From positions 11,477,485 through 11,541,484 of the forward strand of contig NC_049909.1 of NCBI RefSeq assembly GCF_001411555.2: 64,000 bases of DNA. The letters run 5' to 3'. Shown piece by piece: positions 35,932-48,864 of the stretch. Position numbers and translations under genes: made by a program. The stretch is from Juglans regia. Lineage: Eukaryota > Streptophyta > Magnoliopsida > Fagales > Juglandaceae. Position 1 is the stretch's first letter; each line of letters opens with the position of its first letter. The notes under the pieces were generated by a model that searched no databases, had not been told where the DNA came from, and saw nothing but the letters and a program-made list of their open reading frames with translations.

Positions 35932-38900
35932 GTGTGAAGGAAAAAGAAAAAGAAAAAAGAGGAATAATGAGATGTATAATTGTTTGGAATGATGCTAGAC
36001 TTTAAAAAAAATGCAAGTTGCATTTTTTTTTCTTTTGGGTAAAATAAGCAGTAAAAACAATGGCGAGAAATGTTTGTACTCAACCTTCTGCTTTGTCGAT
36101 CTGTGTTGGGTTTTATTTTATTTAATCTGTCGTTATTGCAACTGAGGGCTTTTGGCCTCGGACATTAAGAAGGAAACCAACTGACCTGCATTCCTTCATT
36201 GCAAGGTTTATACGTCTTGATAGAGAATGGGAAACCATTGATGACGGTAGGGAAGACTGGGTGTGTTTGATTGGGTGTTGGAGAATCAATGCAATGAATA
36301 TTCAGATGTTTTTATTGCTCTGATTTTCTAACCTGAATAAATCCAATGGCTCTTTCATTTTCTAACCTGATTAAATCCTGCTCTCTAGTAGGGTCATGTG
36401 ATATTAAGGCCGGATAGTAGTATGATATGGTTTTTGTTGAAAGTTGAATAAAATATTATTTTTTAATATTATTATTATTTTGAGATTTGAAAAAGTTGAA
36501 TTGTTTATTATATTTTATATGAGAATTTGAGAAAGTTATAATGATAATATGAGACTGTATCTAATCGGGACTTAAAAATTTTGACAGTTATTGTCAATAG
36601 ATAACATTATATTTGTACAATCACGAGGTTCTATATTTAATATTTAATTTGTTATATGTACTGCTGATTAACGAATGAATTTGATCATTATTCGATCATC
36701 ATTAATTTTTCTATGAAAGTCTGTATCTTAAACAAAACTCTCCGCTCCATTCTATTGCTTTGCTCTTTTGTTAAATAAAACATGTTCCTTGGTTGAATTG
36801 AGAAGGGAACCGTAATAAAAGGCTGCTCTTGATCAAAGTGGGATTGTGGTATATTTTTTACATTGAGTAATGATACCTGCTTAATATATTTTACAACAGA
36901 TATTATAAAATAAAAATATTTTTATAAAATGATGTTATTTTTATAAAATAATTTATAAAAAAAAAACTATTTTTTAAAAAAATATTATTGTTTAAAATAT
37001 TATGAAAATTCCTGTAAATATTGTGAAAAGAGTACAAACCTTAAATTTTAAATAGAAAAGTGGATTCTTCTAATAAAAGATATTTATTTTTTTAAAATTT
37101 ATTATATATTAATTATTATATATTTTTATTTTTTATAATTAATATTTTTTTTAAAAATATAAAATGTAAAAATTCATTTTGAAATTAAGAGGAGTAATAG
37201 AATGATTGAGATAGAGATGTACAACGTGCAAGCACTCACATCACTAGAAGATAATATATAATATAACAATGACAAAATTTTATTTTGAAAGGTGGATTCT
37301 GACCTCATCATTACTGTCCTGTCCAGGCCCACACACAAGAATATTTTCTGGCTCTCTGTCCCAAAACTTATGTATATATTGATAGATATGAATGCCCCCA
37401 CATTATATTTTTAATGCCAACTTTTTCTTTTCGCCTAATTCATGGGTGATATCCACGCTCTTCGTTCATTCCTCCGTTCAAATGTTTTTGGCCTGAAACT
37501 TCGGATTATTTTGGGCGGGGGGCGCCTGAAATTAATGATTCTGACAGCCCCTCTAGGTTTAAGGAAAATAGATTATGGGGTTAGTTAGAAAGTGAGATGA
37601 TATCTCGTACTTAAATTTTGCGTTTTTTTTTTTTTTTTGTAAATGTTACTTAAACCTAAAAAATAATATAATTTTTCAAATATTATAATATTTTTATCTA
37701 ACTTTTTTTTTTTCATTTTTTTAAACTTAATGCACATCTTAATTTAAACAATTTCATTATTATTTACAGAATTTTCATCTCATTTCATTATTTAAATATA
37801 TCCAAATCGAATCTTAGATCTCAAGCAAAAGGAAGAAATTTGAACTCCAAAAAATATGTATACAACATTCTCAATTAATGATGTGATTATGATCGCTTGA
37901 CAAATCATGAACATGAAAAATTAAAACCTTACTCTAGATTTTTATTATTACATGAAAATTCGAACATGACACGATATAACTTTGAACATGGCAATAATAA
38001 TAGCTTCTATTATAATATGATTATATTGGATTGAGCAGATCTTGAATTTTAAAAATGATACACATGAAACTAGAAGTTTAAGATAAATATTGAAATTTGC
38101 TACTCGTCATCTCATACATTATATTTTTTTTTTGTTTTATTTTTGTTAAACTAATTAAATTCTTCTAGTAATCAACCATACATCACACTTGCTAAAAGGG
38201 AAAAAAAAAATAGAAGATAAAAAATCATTTGCAGTGTATAATATTTCATTTATTTGATTGAAGATTGAGACTTCTTATCTCTCTTCATTTTGATGAAAAA
38301 GAAGTGAATAATATTTTATCATTGGTGTATAATATTTTATAGAGCAATGTTAAGAGCTCTGTTGACAAAATTATATATATTTAGGTGTTAATTGAGATTT
38401 ATATGAGGTTTAATATTATTCTAATTATATTTAGGTGTTAAAATCCTTAAAAATCTCCCATATTTTTAGATGAATTAAATCTCTTAATTGTTTTTTCAAG
38501 TAAATTAAATTAGAATATTGAAAGAGAGAAGTGAAGAAGATTATCAAAACTTGTACCCATGACACCTTTTTATTTTATTTTATTATTATTTTTTAGACAA
38601 AACTCTTTTGCAATAATTATAACATATTAATATTGTTGCTATTTACTCACGCGCCGATTCAAGAGAGTGGTATAAAACTCAAGAGGCACGTAAAAATCGC
38701 GATATGTTCGAATCTCTTTCAAAATTTACTTTTTACTCTCCACTGGCAGTAGAGAAGAGACAAATCCCAGCTGGACACGTGTCATTTCAAGGGCATTACC
38801 GTAATAAGCACTTGGACCCATAGTTAGGTGTAAGCCAAACCCATCATTATTTGGACCCATAGTTACCAAATTGTCCCCGATATACAATGCTGGCAATTTC

Positions 38901-39058
38901 TATATTGCCCGGAGTCCAACGGAGACCCATTTTTAGCTGTAAAGACTCGAGTTTTGAAACAGTACGATAGAGAGTTTGCGAAAGAGAGAAAAGTATTTGG
39001 AATTTTTCATTTTATTGGGTCTGGGTTTTAGATTTCTGGGTGTGGAAGATTTCTTGGG
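35932..39058. other. Intergenic region between SDH7 and WLIM1
   Basis: The SDH7 3' untranslated region comes first, then about 2.7 kb of AT-rich DNA without genes. A segment at about 36411-36575 (GTTGAAAGTTGAATAAAATA and following) and one at about 37570-37815 look like decayed MITEs. The last 120 bases before 39059 are the probable WLIM1 5' untranslated region, with the promoter upstream; no sure TATA box was identified. Confidence 0.45.
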
Positions 39059-42000
39059 ATGGCAACATTTGCAGGGACTACCCAGAAGTGCAAGGCCTGT
39101 GACAAGACTGTGTACTTGGTTGATCAGCTTACTGCTGATAACAAGGTCTACCACAAGGCCTGCTTCAGATGCCACCACTGCAAGGGTACCCTCAAGGTAA
39201 CAATCCTAATAAAAGGAGAGTCCTTCTCCAATAGAGAAACACATGGGAACACTTCGTTGACATTTTCATGGTTTTGACCTCTTTATGTGCCCAATTCCTT
39301 GTTTTGTCACTTGTATACTTGATTATGGATATCCTCACCTGGGTTTTGTCTGTGGATTATTTTCGTGAGCTTTATATGGAGCACTTGGAAATGAGTATTA
39401 TGGTGATGGATTGTAATACTGTGTTTGATTGATGACGGACTCATGCTTCATGATGATCATTTTTCTGATTTTGGATGGTGGTGTTGATCTTCTGAAAAAA
39501 TTGAGTTTTTTGGAGTAAAATCTTGATTTATTCAAAAATCTTCTCGTTAAGCTGACTAGGTATGCGTTGCATAAATGAGTTTTCAGTTGGACTGTAATTT
39601 AACATAGAAGTTTGGATCAAATAGGATCAATGAAATCCTAAAGAACAGTTAGGAAAATATTTGAATAACCCTTGCCAGTATAACAGTATAAGCGGTAAAA
39701 TAGATAAGAATTTGCTTAGAAAGTTTGGATGCTATTTGAGATCTATTTGACTGTTTTTTATTTTTTTCTGAATTTAGAGAACTTCAGAATTTCTGAGTAG
39801 TAGGACCCAAGAAAACATATTTTAAGCATTTGGAATGGAGTTTTCAATTGGCATTATTATGTTAGTTACATTGTAGAGACCATGAATGGATTGAAGTTTA
39901 TCAGCCAAGATGGCTGGCTCAATGTGTGACTGGGTTTGATCATCATAGCTATTTTCACAAATTATATTGGATAATCCATTCAAAAGGTACTTATAAAAAA
40001 AAAACAAAAAAAAAACATTCAAGGTATAATCTCCACCGTTGATTTTAGCAATCACACACTGATTTACAACTTTTATGCAAGTGGAAGGAATAAACTTTAG
40101 TATTACAAGGGTATGGTTTTTAAAATTTCCGTTAGGTATCACAGCCCTATTGTGGTAAAGCACCAGAGCAACCACACCCACACACAACGATATCGAGACA
40201 GATAGTGAAATAAATACGAAAACACAGGAATCAAGTGCACACACACACGACATACAATATTTAATGTGGTTCGGCAAACGTGTTTACATCCATAGAGTTG
40301 CAGGAAATTTTATTCCAGAGGAGATTACAGTCATACAATGAGTTACAAGCACCACTCTACTCACACAATTTCAACTCTCTCTAGGGTTTATTCTCTCTCA
40401 CAATATGCTCTCACATCTTTTGCCTCTCTCTCTATTCAATTTGACATTCACTGATCTACTCAAGAGAACAAAACATTACATATATATATATATATAAACG
40501 GTGCTGGAAACCCTAATACAGCAGAACTGGGTTCTTCGCTCGAGAGGTTGTCGAGCGCACCTCAAGCGAACAACCAATTGAACATTGGCTCGAACGGTCT
40601 ATCAAGTGTTGCTCAAGCGAACACTAGGGTTAGTGCTTTGCTCAAGCCCAACATCACACACACCTCGAGCGAACAGTCTGTTTGACGTTCGCTCGAGCTC
40701 ACTATCGAGTGCACCTCGAGCAAATTCACTGCCTGAGCTTCGCTTGAGTGCTAGGTCGAACGAACTTTCAATCTACGCCTTTTCTGCTCACAAACCAGGC
40801 TCCACATACAACCCAACAGTCTCCCACCGTGTTCACAGTGTCATCCTCGTTCTGTTTCTGATTCTAACAGTCTCTTTTGATGTGGCCAACTTGCTACAAT
40901 TCTAATAAGTGATCTGCTAACCAGATCTCTTCCTGCTCCTACCCCTGTTCTTGGAACTTGACCTGTCAAGTCCCCGGCCTCGATCGTCATTGATTTGGAC
41001 AAGGTGAGCTAAATAACCTCCATAACCTATCGATCCAACAGATTCCACTTAGTATCATTCATGCTCTCCAGCTTCAGTCTTAATAGAGGAAGGTAGAGTC
41101 TCTTCCCATAGCAATAATCCTCGATCTATATCGTCCAATGACCAAAATCTGTGCCATCAAATTTCTCGATTCCAACCTTCACGTTTTCTTCAAACATCAT
41201 TCAGCCCCGAACTCCAACCTTGGAGCTCTGATTCCAATTGTTGTGGTAAAGCACAAGAGCAACCACACCCACACACAACGATATTGAGACAGACAATGAA
41301 ATAAATGCAGAAACACAGGAATCAAGCACACACACATGATACAGTATTTAAAGTGGTTTGGCAACGTGCCTACATCCATAGAGCTGCATGAGATTCTATT
41401 ACAGAGGAGATTAAAATCATACAGTGAGTTACAAGAGCACTACTCTACTCACACATTCTCAACTCTCTCTCTAGGGATTTTTCTCTCTCACAATATGCTC
41501 TCACACATTTTCCTCTCTCTCTCTCTATTCAATCTGACACTCACTGATCTACTCAAAAGAACAAAACATTATATATATATATATACACATATATAGAGAA
41601 ACGGCGCTGGAAACCCTAATATGGCAAAATTGGGTTCTTCGCTCGAGAGGGTGTCGAGCGCAGCTCGAGCGAACAACTAATTGAACATTGGCTCGAATAG
41701 TCTATCAAGCGCTGCTCGAGCGAACACTAGGGTTAGTGCTTCACTCGAGCCTAACATCACGCACATTTTGAGCAAATAATCTGTCTGATGTTAGCTCGAG
41801 CCCACTGTCGAGTGCGCCTCGAGCGAACTCACTGCCTAAGCTTCACTTGAGTGCCAGGTCGAGCGACAGTCGAGTGAACTTTTTGTTTGCGCCTCTTCTG
41901 CTCACAAACCAGGCTCCACATACAACCCAATAGCCATAGTGGAAGTGGCGAGCGATCTGTTCAGTTTGTTGTATGCTATAAGTATTGGTAGGGATGGAAT

Positions 42001-45000
42001 GGACAGGATGAGATTCATTCTTGAAATACAAAGTTCACTGTTAGATCTATGTACAAGGTCTTGTCATGTTAGAAACATAATCCTTTTCCTTGTAAGTGCA
42101 TATGGAGAAGCAAGGTGCCTTCCAAGGTTGCTTTCTTTTGTTGGACAGCATTTCTTGGGAAAATTCAGACCTTGGAAAACTTGAGGAAGCGTGGGCTGAT
42201 TGTTAGGGATTGGTGTTATGTGTGTGTAAAAAACATGGCAAATCGGTGGATCGTTTAGTACTTCACTATGAGGTGGCAAGGGTGTTATGGGATGAGATTT
42301 TTAGCAGGATGGGATTGGTGTGGTTAATGCCCAAGAGGGTGGTGGATCTCTTTGCTTGTTGAAGAGACCTTTTGGGTAATTCTCAATATGCTGCTGTATG
42401 GAATTTGATTCTTCTGTGTGATGTGGTGCATTTGGTTTGAGAGGAATGGCCAGAGTTTTGAAGATCGGAAATGCTCACTGGATGAACTTAGACGTTTCTT
42501 TTTCCATACCTTATATCTTTGGGCTTCAGCTATTGTATTCGATGGAGCTAGTGTTATTGATTTTCTTGTATCTTTTTCTAGTTCCTAATTTGTAATTAGG
42601 TGTTCGCTTTTGTATACTTCTTGTGTACTTGGGCTACACCTATTTTCTTGATTCTATAAAATCTTATTTTACCTATTAAAGAAAATTTACGTTAGGTAAC
42701 TGCAGCAGTTCTGTCATACTTTGCAACAATAGCTATTTGTAATATTGTCTGCTGTATAACCGACTAAAAGTTTCCTTTTGATTGTCTCAATCCAATTAAC
42801 CTTCACTTTGACAATAGGCCAACATCTCAAACAAAATGAATGGAATAGAGAGTAACTCACCATCGATGCCTCTAGATTTATCTGCTTTATGAACGCATTT
42901 TAGATGGGGAGGTTGAAGCCTAAATGTGGTATATAAGTTTTTCAAGTGGTACCCTGATTTCATGATATCAATTGCTACATCTTGATGTGCTTCAATATTG
43001 GGTTGCACTTATTGGCTGCTTTTTGAAGCAATGAATTGGGCTCATTTAAAACATTTTTAGTTTGTTATAGTGATAATTTCAATATGGGATATGCTGATTG
43101 ATTTATGTGTGAGATTTTTTCTTACTAAACACCAGATAACCTCTTTAACATTCTCAGTTGGCCAAGGTAAATTGTCAAGCGCTTTTTGCATCTTTCTTGC
43201 ACTTACTTTTGTCATCTTTCAATAATGATGTAGGTTCTTGAGATTCTGGGCTATACTGTGTCTTAAAAGGTCCTAAAGTACGTAGAAAGCAATTCTTTTT
43301 TCTGCTTCTATACTTAATTCCCATTTCTTTGATGTCTTTGCAGCTTAGTAATTATTCCTCCTTTGAGGGTGTACTATATTGCAAACCTCACTTTGATCAA
43401 CTGTTTAAGATGACTGGCAGCTTGGATAAAAGTTTTGAAGGTGATTGGCTATTATTGTGTGTTTTCATGCAGATTCACTTCTGCTTGTATCTGATTGATG
43501 AGTTGATTTATATGTTCCTTTTCCTTTTCTCTTCTACAGGCACTCCAAAAACTGTTAGAGCTGACAGATCTACCAATCAGGTGCCTAAACCCTTAATTAG
43601 ATCATTTTCTTTCTAGTCATCGAAATTTCTAGTCATAGCAATTTCAGCCATGAGAGGAGCGAAGTTTTCCTTGTGATTAATATGGAAATCCTTAATCATT
43701 ACTTAAGTTGTCTTATTTCGGGTGGAGCTGTTCAGGTTCAGACCAACAGCAAAGTTTCAAGTTTGTTTGGCGGAACTAAAGAAAAGTGTGTTGCTTGCAG
43801 TAAAACTGTTTACCCCATTGAAAAGGTATATCTTAGCAGTTCAACATTCACTTATGCGATCTGTATAAGTTGATTTATTTTTTATCGTTATGAGGTTTTG
43901 GGTGTCTACTCAAGCACTAAAGTTTATTCTTCTCAATCCAAATACCTTGTATGCTCTTGTATGTATGCTTGTTGTTGCACTAAAAAGATTGAAAGAAGAA
44001 AAGAGACGAGTTCAGTTTGTTGTAGTTGTTATTTTTCTAGTCCTTTGAACAAATTTATGACAACATATCACATTTTGGTTGGCAGATATCAATAGACAAT
44101 AGGTTAGAGTAAATGATATCAGATGGATGGAGATTCCGAGAAACTTGTAAAATGTGAGAATCCATAATAGCTTCGTCGATGTGAGTGGAAAACATGCAAG
44201 TTGTACATCTATCAAAACCTCTGATTGCTGGAGGAAAATATTACAAGAATTTAGGAAAATCACTGCTCAAACAACTTTAAGTGGAGTCAGGAAACCCCCC
44301 CCCCTGAACCCCCCCCCCCCACCCCCATCCCCTCCACCCAAACCCCTCTCATTTCCTCCTATCCTTCTCCATATTCGACAATCTACCACTTTTCCAGCTC
44401 TCCCTTACTCTACCTCTTTCCCTGCCCCCCCTTTTCTCTTCTACTTTTAATTCCTTTTTCTTAGGCCTTGGAGAATGGATCTAGAACATTCCATCCACAA
44501 AACCACCACGTACCTTGCCACTAGAATCGCTGCCATCTGATCACCCTCGCCAACCATCAGTTGGGCCATCCCAGCAGCACTTGGCTGCCAAGTACCACCA
44601 ATGAGCGTAGGTGGCTGCCACGCACCACCTCCAAGTTGTGGCCTCCGAACCTATTTTGATCAGATTTTTTTACCAGTCTCTACTAGCGTGACTCTTGTTC
44701 ATTTTTTGGCCTTTCTCTTCTCTTTTCCCCAATTTTCTCCTCCCTTCTGTTCAGAAGTTAGAGCCTCCGAGTTGCCACCATCTGCACACTATAGCCACCA
44801 CGTGCCCCCTATTCTGGCCACCTGCCAATCTAGCACTCCACAGTCTACATCACTGGATTAGAGATTCAACATGCATATGTGGCCCACACGCTCCCTTTCC
44901 GATAGCACTTTAACAGGTTTGCTTCCTACTCCGAGGGATAATTTCTCTTTAGCCGAAAAGTAGACTATCATTCTTGGTTCCTTTTCCAGGGTTATGGAGG

Positions 45001-45682
45001 ATAAGGTCATGGAAAATTTCTCTTGATGCTCTGAAGCAGTCGATTCCAATGCATTCCCTAAACAGATTTTGGTTGCAGTATAATACTCCCCTAGCAGGAT
45101 TGCATAAAAAAACCCCTTTTGTGGCGATCCTTTCATGCACTGTATTTGTTATAATGGGGTATTTGTTGGGCCCTCAATCCCTTCCTCTTATATATCTCTC
45201 TTTAATATAATGGGAAATGCTGCTCAAGAAAGAAAGTGAAGTTATATTAGTATTTTTCCACATATCCACAGTATGAGTAATAAATTGAGGTTATACTGTG
45301 GGCTAAAGATTGCTCATGTTGGTGCTTGAAGAAGTCAGCAAGCTGTTAAGCACATTCAAAGTTGAGAGAGAGATGGCGCATTACCCTGATTGTTTTTTTC
45401 TCCCCTTTCCTTTCTTCTTTTCAGGTGGCAGTTGATGGTGTATCATACCATAAGGCTTGTTTTAGGTGCACTCATGGAGGCTGTGTGATCAGCCCATCAA
45501 ACTATGTGGCCCACGAGCATCGTCTCTATTGTAAGCACCACCACAATCAACTATTCAAGCAGAAGGGAAACTTCAGCCAACTTGGTAGGCACGAAGAAGT
45601 TGCAGGCGAAGGTGAGAAATTCAGCCAAACTGACACGCATGGAGAAGTTAAGGTGGTAGCTGACAATGTGGTGGCAGAATAA
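39059..45682 (+). CDS. WLIM1: WLIM1-type LIM domain protein, 5 exons, 207 aa
   Basis: Exons are 39059-39196, 43344-43440, 43540-43580, 43736-43825 and 45425-45682. All are GT..AG, phases agree, total 624 nt. Two complete LIM double zinc fingers are present: Cys11, Cys14, His32, Cys35, Cys38, Cys41, Cys59, His62, and Cys110, Cys113, His131, Cys134, Cys137, Cys142, Cys158, His161. The start MATFAGTTQKCKACDKTVYL and the linker GSLDKSFEGTPK fit the WLIM1 branch. Such proteins cross-link actin filaments in the cytoplasm and can also enter the nucleus. The C-terminal tail beyond KGNFSQL is longer than I expect and contains FSQLGRHEEV and a similar FSQTDTHGEV, perhaps a small duplication. Intron 1 (4.1 kb) hosts a LINE fragment with a nested LTR element. 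A poly-A signal AATAAA lies at 45900. Confidence 0.93.
40151..40818 (-). repeat. 3' LTR of the TRIM-like element
   Basis: It starts TGTGGTAAAGCAC and ends CAACCCAACA on the plus strand, and contains a TA microsatellite near 40480-40495 and a zone of repeated GCTCGAGCGAA-like words (40535-40760). Confidence 0.85.
41242..41932 (-). repeat. 5' LTR of the TRIM-like element
   Basis: It is a full-length match to 40151-40818 with scattered substitutions and small length differences; it ends CAACCCAATA where the partner has CAACCCAACA. The GCTCGAGCGAA-rich zone is at 41638-41865. Confidence 0.85.
44290..44325. repeat. Poly-C tracts in WLIM1 intron 4
   Basis: Two C runs of about ten or more bases, separated by TGAA, are followed by a C/CA-rich stretch to about 44345. 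They lie inside intron 4 (43826-45424), which otherwise holds sequence of no clear identity. Confidence 0.8.
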
Positions 45683-46549
45683 CTACTATGAGAAATTTAT
45701 ATCCCACAGATGGTGGGTTTTGAAGCAAGAGTTGGGATGCTCTGTTGTAGTGTACAAGAAGAGGTTTTGGAATTCCCTTTCCTTGATATATAGGTAATAT
45801 GCTACTCCGGTATAAATCATTGATAGAAGAGTCGGTATGTTGTTAATTTTGCGAGTGTGAGCTTTGAGATAATACGGAGAGAATGTGTTTATTTCCTCTA
45901 ATAAACTGATGTGTCGAGCCCAGTTTTCCTTTTTTTCACCTTTGGTTTGAAGCTTGATGTGGTTTCATGTTCTATAGCCTGTGTGTTGCTGCTCATTGCT
46001 CATTGCTATTGACTACATTTTTGTGTTTGTCATCTTTGGCACTACTCTGTAAAACGCTGCTGAGCCTTGATCTCTATGACTTTCACACACGTGAACATAC
46101 CCAAACAACCCGATAGCTATGGCATTTTGTCGTATATTGATAGATTGCCTTGGATAGTCATTGAAAAAGTATGTGTTCTAGTTTGAAGTTGCCTGTGTAT
46201 CCCGAGATTAGTTAGTACTTTATTCTGAACATTCGGCTCCAATAAAAAGAAAAACCAGTTTGAAGTTATTATCTTTATGGGTTTTTGTTGTACATTCTGC
46301 TCAGATGAATTTGTGCACTCGAAAGATGTGATGCTTGGACTAGTTTTCTGAATGCAAATTCAATATCTTTCGCGGTTGATGTAAAGACATACAAAATTTG
46401 CTCATAGATCGTGTGGTATGGGTTCTTGGTGGAATTTTATGGACGGAAGTGATGGTTTGATATTAGGGTGGACCGAAGTTTGGTCTTGGAACGTCTTTGC
46501 CAACCACCTCATGATCAGAGCCTATTCCAAGCTCTAGAATCCCGGAGAG
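45683..46549. other. WLIM1 3' flank
   Basis: The 3' untranslated region has an AATAAA signal at 45900-45905. Nothing coding is seen beyond it. Confidence 0.5.
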
Positions 46550-47272
46550 TCCATTCATTTTTTTCAACCAAAATGCGCCTTTTCGTAATGTCACTTGCCT
46601 TCCGTGGGTTTTAGAAAGAGAAACTCTCGTTTCTCTCTACCAGTGGCTTTCACCCTCCTCTCCGTTCCATTTTCAATACCACTTTGTGTATATGTTTTGG
46701 CTTTCATGGTAGTGTTTTTATTCTCTCCTCTCCATTGGTTTTGTTTTGGTCAGATCTATTGCACTTCGGCGACCAACAGTTGATACACGCCCCACCGCGT
46801 AACCCTACAGCCGCCGATCTATTGGGACAACGTGGAACCGCGACGAAAATCTCGACAAGTGGCCTTCACGCGCCGTTTGCCTCGACGAGCCCGTCGGCTA
46901 CACGCGCTACACCAGCAAACCCCCCACCTTAAGATCTTTCAAATCTATCCTATCTCACCTCTCAACCATCGGTGCGTGGGAAGAAAGATGATCCGCCGCA
47001 GATCAGTTCATCTGCGGCGGATCGGCGGCTGTAGTGCACTCACAACTTCCACCACCTTCAATTGTGGTTTCACAGTTTGCATAGCCAAAATCATATTTTA
47101 AGACCACGTCCTCTTTATAGGGCATGGGTGGGGACTACGAAATTGGTCCCAAAACCTTTTTTTTTCCTTCTACATTTGCACTGTAGTTATTATACTAGGA
47201 CGTTTGTTGGGAAACCTCACTGCCTCAACATGTATTATCTTTTCCTTATTTGAATGAAAACTCACTTGCTTA
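46550..47272 (+). mobile_element. Possible retroposon with A-tail
   Basis: A GC-richer block than its surroundings ends in TTGAATGAAAACTCACTTGC, then TT and a run of ten A (about 47271-47281), as LINE or processed copies do. No conserved domain is identified; open frames inside are short. A strong hairpin lies within at 46990-47023. Its start is not defined. Confidence 0.35.
46990..47023. repeat. Perfect 14-bp inverted repeat hairpin
   Basis: The arms GATCCGCCGCAGAT (46990-47003) and ATCTGCGGCGGATC (47010-47023) are exact complements around the 6-base loop CAGTTC. Confidence 0.9.
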
Positions 47273-47281
47273 AAAAAAAAA

Positions 47282-48149
47282 CAGTAATGTCTATCTTGGA
47301 AAAGTACATATTCATCTTTGTGATTACTGTGTTGGTGTCAAGATTTGACGATAGACGGGAAAAAAAAGCTCATGGCATATAAATTGAAAAAAAAAAAACT
47401 CTATTTTTCATTCTAGACTTTATTATCTCTTGTTATATTTGGTGATTTGATACATTTTAAGTAGCTTTCTTTATCAAATCACTTAAAATCGATTGTGATC
47501 GGAGATGACAAAATTTAGACTGTAGAATAATTATTAAAAGAAAAAGATAAATGGGTTTGAATCAGATTTGTTCTTGGTCACTATTTATGCTGTATTTGGG
47601 AATAATAATTTTACTTAGCAGTCCACACACTATATCTCTTTTAATTTTTTTTACTTTTTTCATAGTAAATATGTGGTATATAGATGATGAGTAGAATAAT
47701 TCAATTAGTTTAGTGAGAAATAACTTTGCACACATGTGCCATTGATAATTTGGTAACGGGTGTATTTTTTGTACATGTGCCATTGATAATTTATTCTATC
47801 CATTTATAATAGATAATAATGTAATTACAACTATCGTCTTTAGGGCAAGAAGTAAAATTTGAATTCACAAACAAGCCAGAACCCTAGACACTAAAAGAAA
47901 GTATCCATTTCAAGAAAAAACAATCTCATACAAAACAAGACAAGACACTTAAATTATTTAAAAGAAGAAATTAAATACAAAAGAATTGAAGAAGAACTAA
48001 CTAATAAAATTTAGCGATGAGGGTATAGATGATGAGGGTCGGGGTGTTAGGTGGAGTGAGGGTATACAAACAAGTCATCCTAACAAGTATGTGGTGTATA
48101 GATGGTGAGTATAACTAATAATAACTCAAAGCATGCTCCATCTTTGCAC
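47282..48149. other. AT-rich intergenic region
   Basis: No gene is seen. A phrase CACACATGTGCCATTGATAAT recurs at about 47729, 47774 (partly) and 48149, suggesting small local duplications. Confidence 0.45.
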
Positions 48150-48864
48150 ACATGTGCCATTGATAATTTGTATTCTATCTTCATTTTGCTTCCATTTATA
48201 CTTGGTTGGTACTATTCCTTTTTGGATACAATTTCGGTCTGCTCATGAGTCTATTAAAGCAATTACTTTGGATTCAAAATCCTTCTTAATAACTATTTTT
48301 TATTTTAGCATGCTATTTCTCGTAATTCATTCTTGTGACTATTCCTAAAACAATTCTTCCTCTTCAATGCAAGGAATATATTCTATTTGGGGAATATAAT
48401 TTTTATCTTGATGAAAGGCTTCTTGTTTTTCATAAAATTCTTGGTTAATTTTTAAGATTGTTACTTCTTTTTGTAATTTTTTATTTTTATTTTTAATTCC
48501 ATTATTTATTTCTTAATCTGGCTTATTTCATATTGTAGATCTTGAAGGGTTAAGAATTTTTGTGTTTTTGTGAATTTATCTAATATTTTATTCAAATTTT
48601 ATCAGGAATAGTCTTTTTTGTTGTTTCATCCTTACTAAGCAAGTCCTTAAATTTTTTTAAGGTATTGAGCTTTTAATTTATTGTCATCTACCTTCTCTAT
48701 TAAATCTATTAGTAATTCTTCTTGTTTACTTAATACTAATATTGTTTTATTCTTACAACATGTATCTAGACATCTTAATTCAATATCTAGACTACTAGAT
48801 TCTTATACTTTTGCTGCTAGATCCATAGAGCTAGTATCTTCTTATGAGATTTCACTATCAGAAG
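48150..48864 (-). pseudogene. Endogenous caulimovirid fragment, capsid C-terminal side
   Basis: Read downward on the minus strand, this is Lys/Glu-rich coding-like sequence with many stops. It includes an acidic Ser-rich part (near 48850-48790) and a helical Lys/Leu/Asp-rich segment (KLKAQYLKKFKDLLSKDE, about 48690-48630), then a stop-ridden tail. Composition and position fit the region after the nucleic-acid-binding part of a caulimovirid capsid protein. It was contiguous with 60676 onward before the gypsy element inserted. It is a decayed genomic copy with no capacity to make a protein. Confidence 0.6.

Larger units (their letters stand above)
40151..41932 (-). mobile_element. TRIM-like non-coding LTR element
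   Basis: Two directly repeated LTRs (40151-40818 and 41242-41932) flank only 423 bp with no coding potential. On the minus strand the inner edge carries a primer site, TGGAATCAGAGC (rc of 41225-41236), one mismatch from the initiator-Met site, and a polypurine tract CACGGTGGGAGAC (rc of 40819-40831) beside the other LTR. The element therefore runs on the minus strand and depends on proteins from elsewhere. The flanking pentamers CCTAT and GCCAT match imperfectly. It is inserted in LINE sequence. Confidence 0.85.
40139..42681 (+). mobile_element. LINE 3' fragment in WLIM1 intron 1, split by an LTR element
   Basis: From 41933 to about 42670 the plus strand carries LINE C-terminal remains: GMGLVWL-like text, MPKRVVDLFAC and a broken Trp-rich tail, ending in the usual noncoding end (TATACTTCTTGTGTACTTGG, 42614-42633). 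A target duplication AAATTTCCGTTAGGTA (left, about 40123-40138) and AAATTTACGTTAGGTA (right, about 42683-42698) brackets the whole block, with 15 of 16 bases matching. Only about 12 bp of LINE lie left of the nested LTR element. The copy is a short 5'-truncated insertion. Confidence 0.8.

Noticed and set aside
44154..44450. Proline-rich protein
   Set aside because: It lies in WLIM1 intron 4 over C homopolymers and has no signal peptide or homology.
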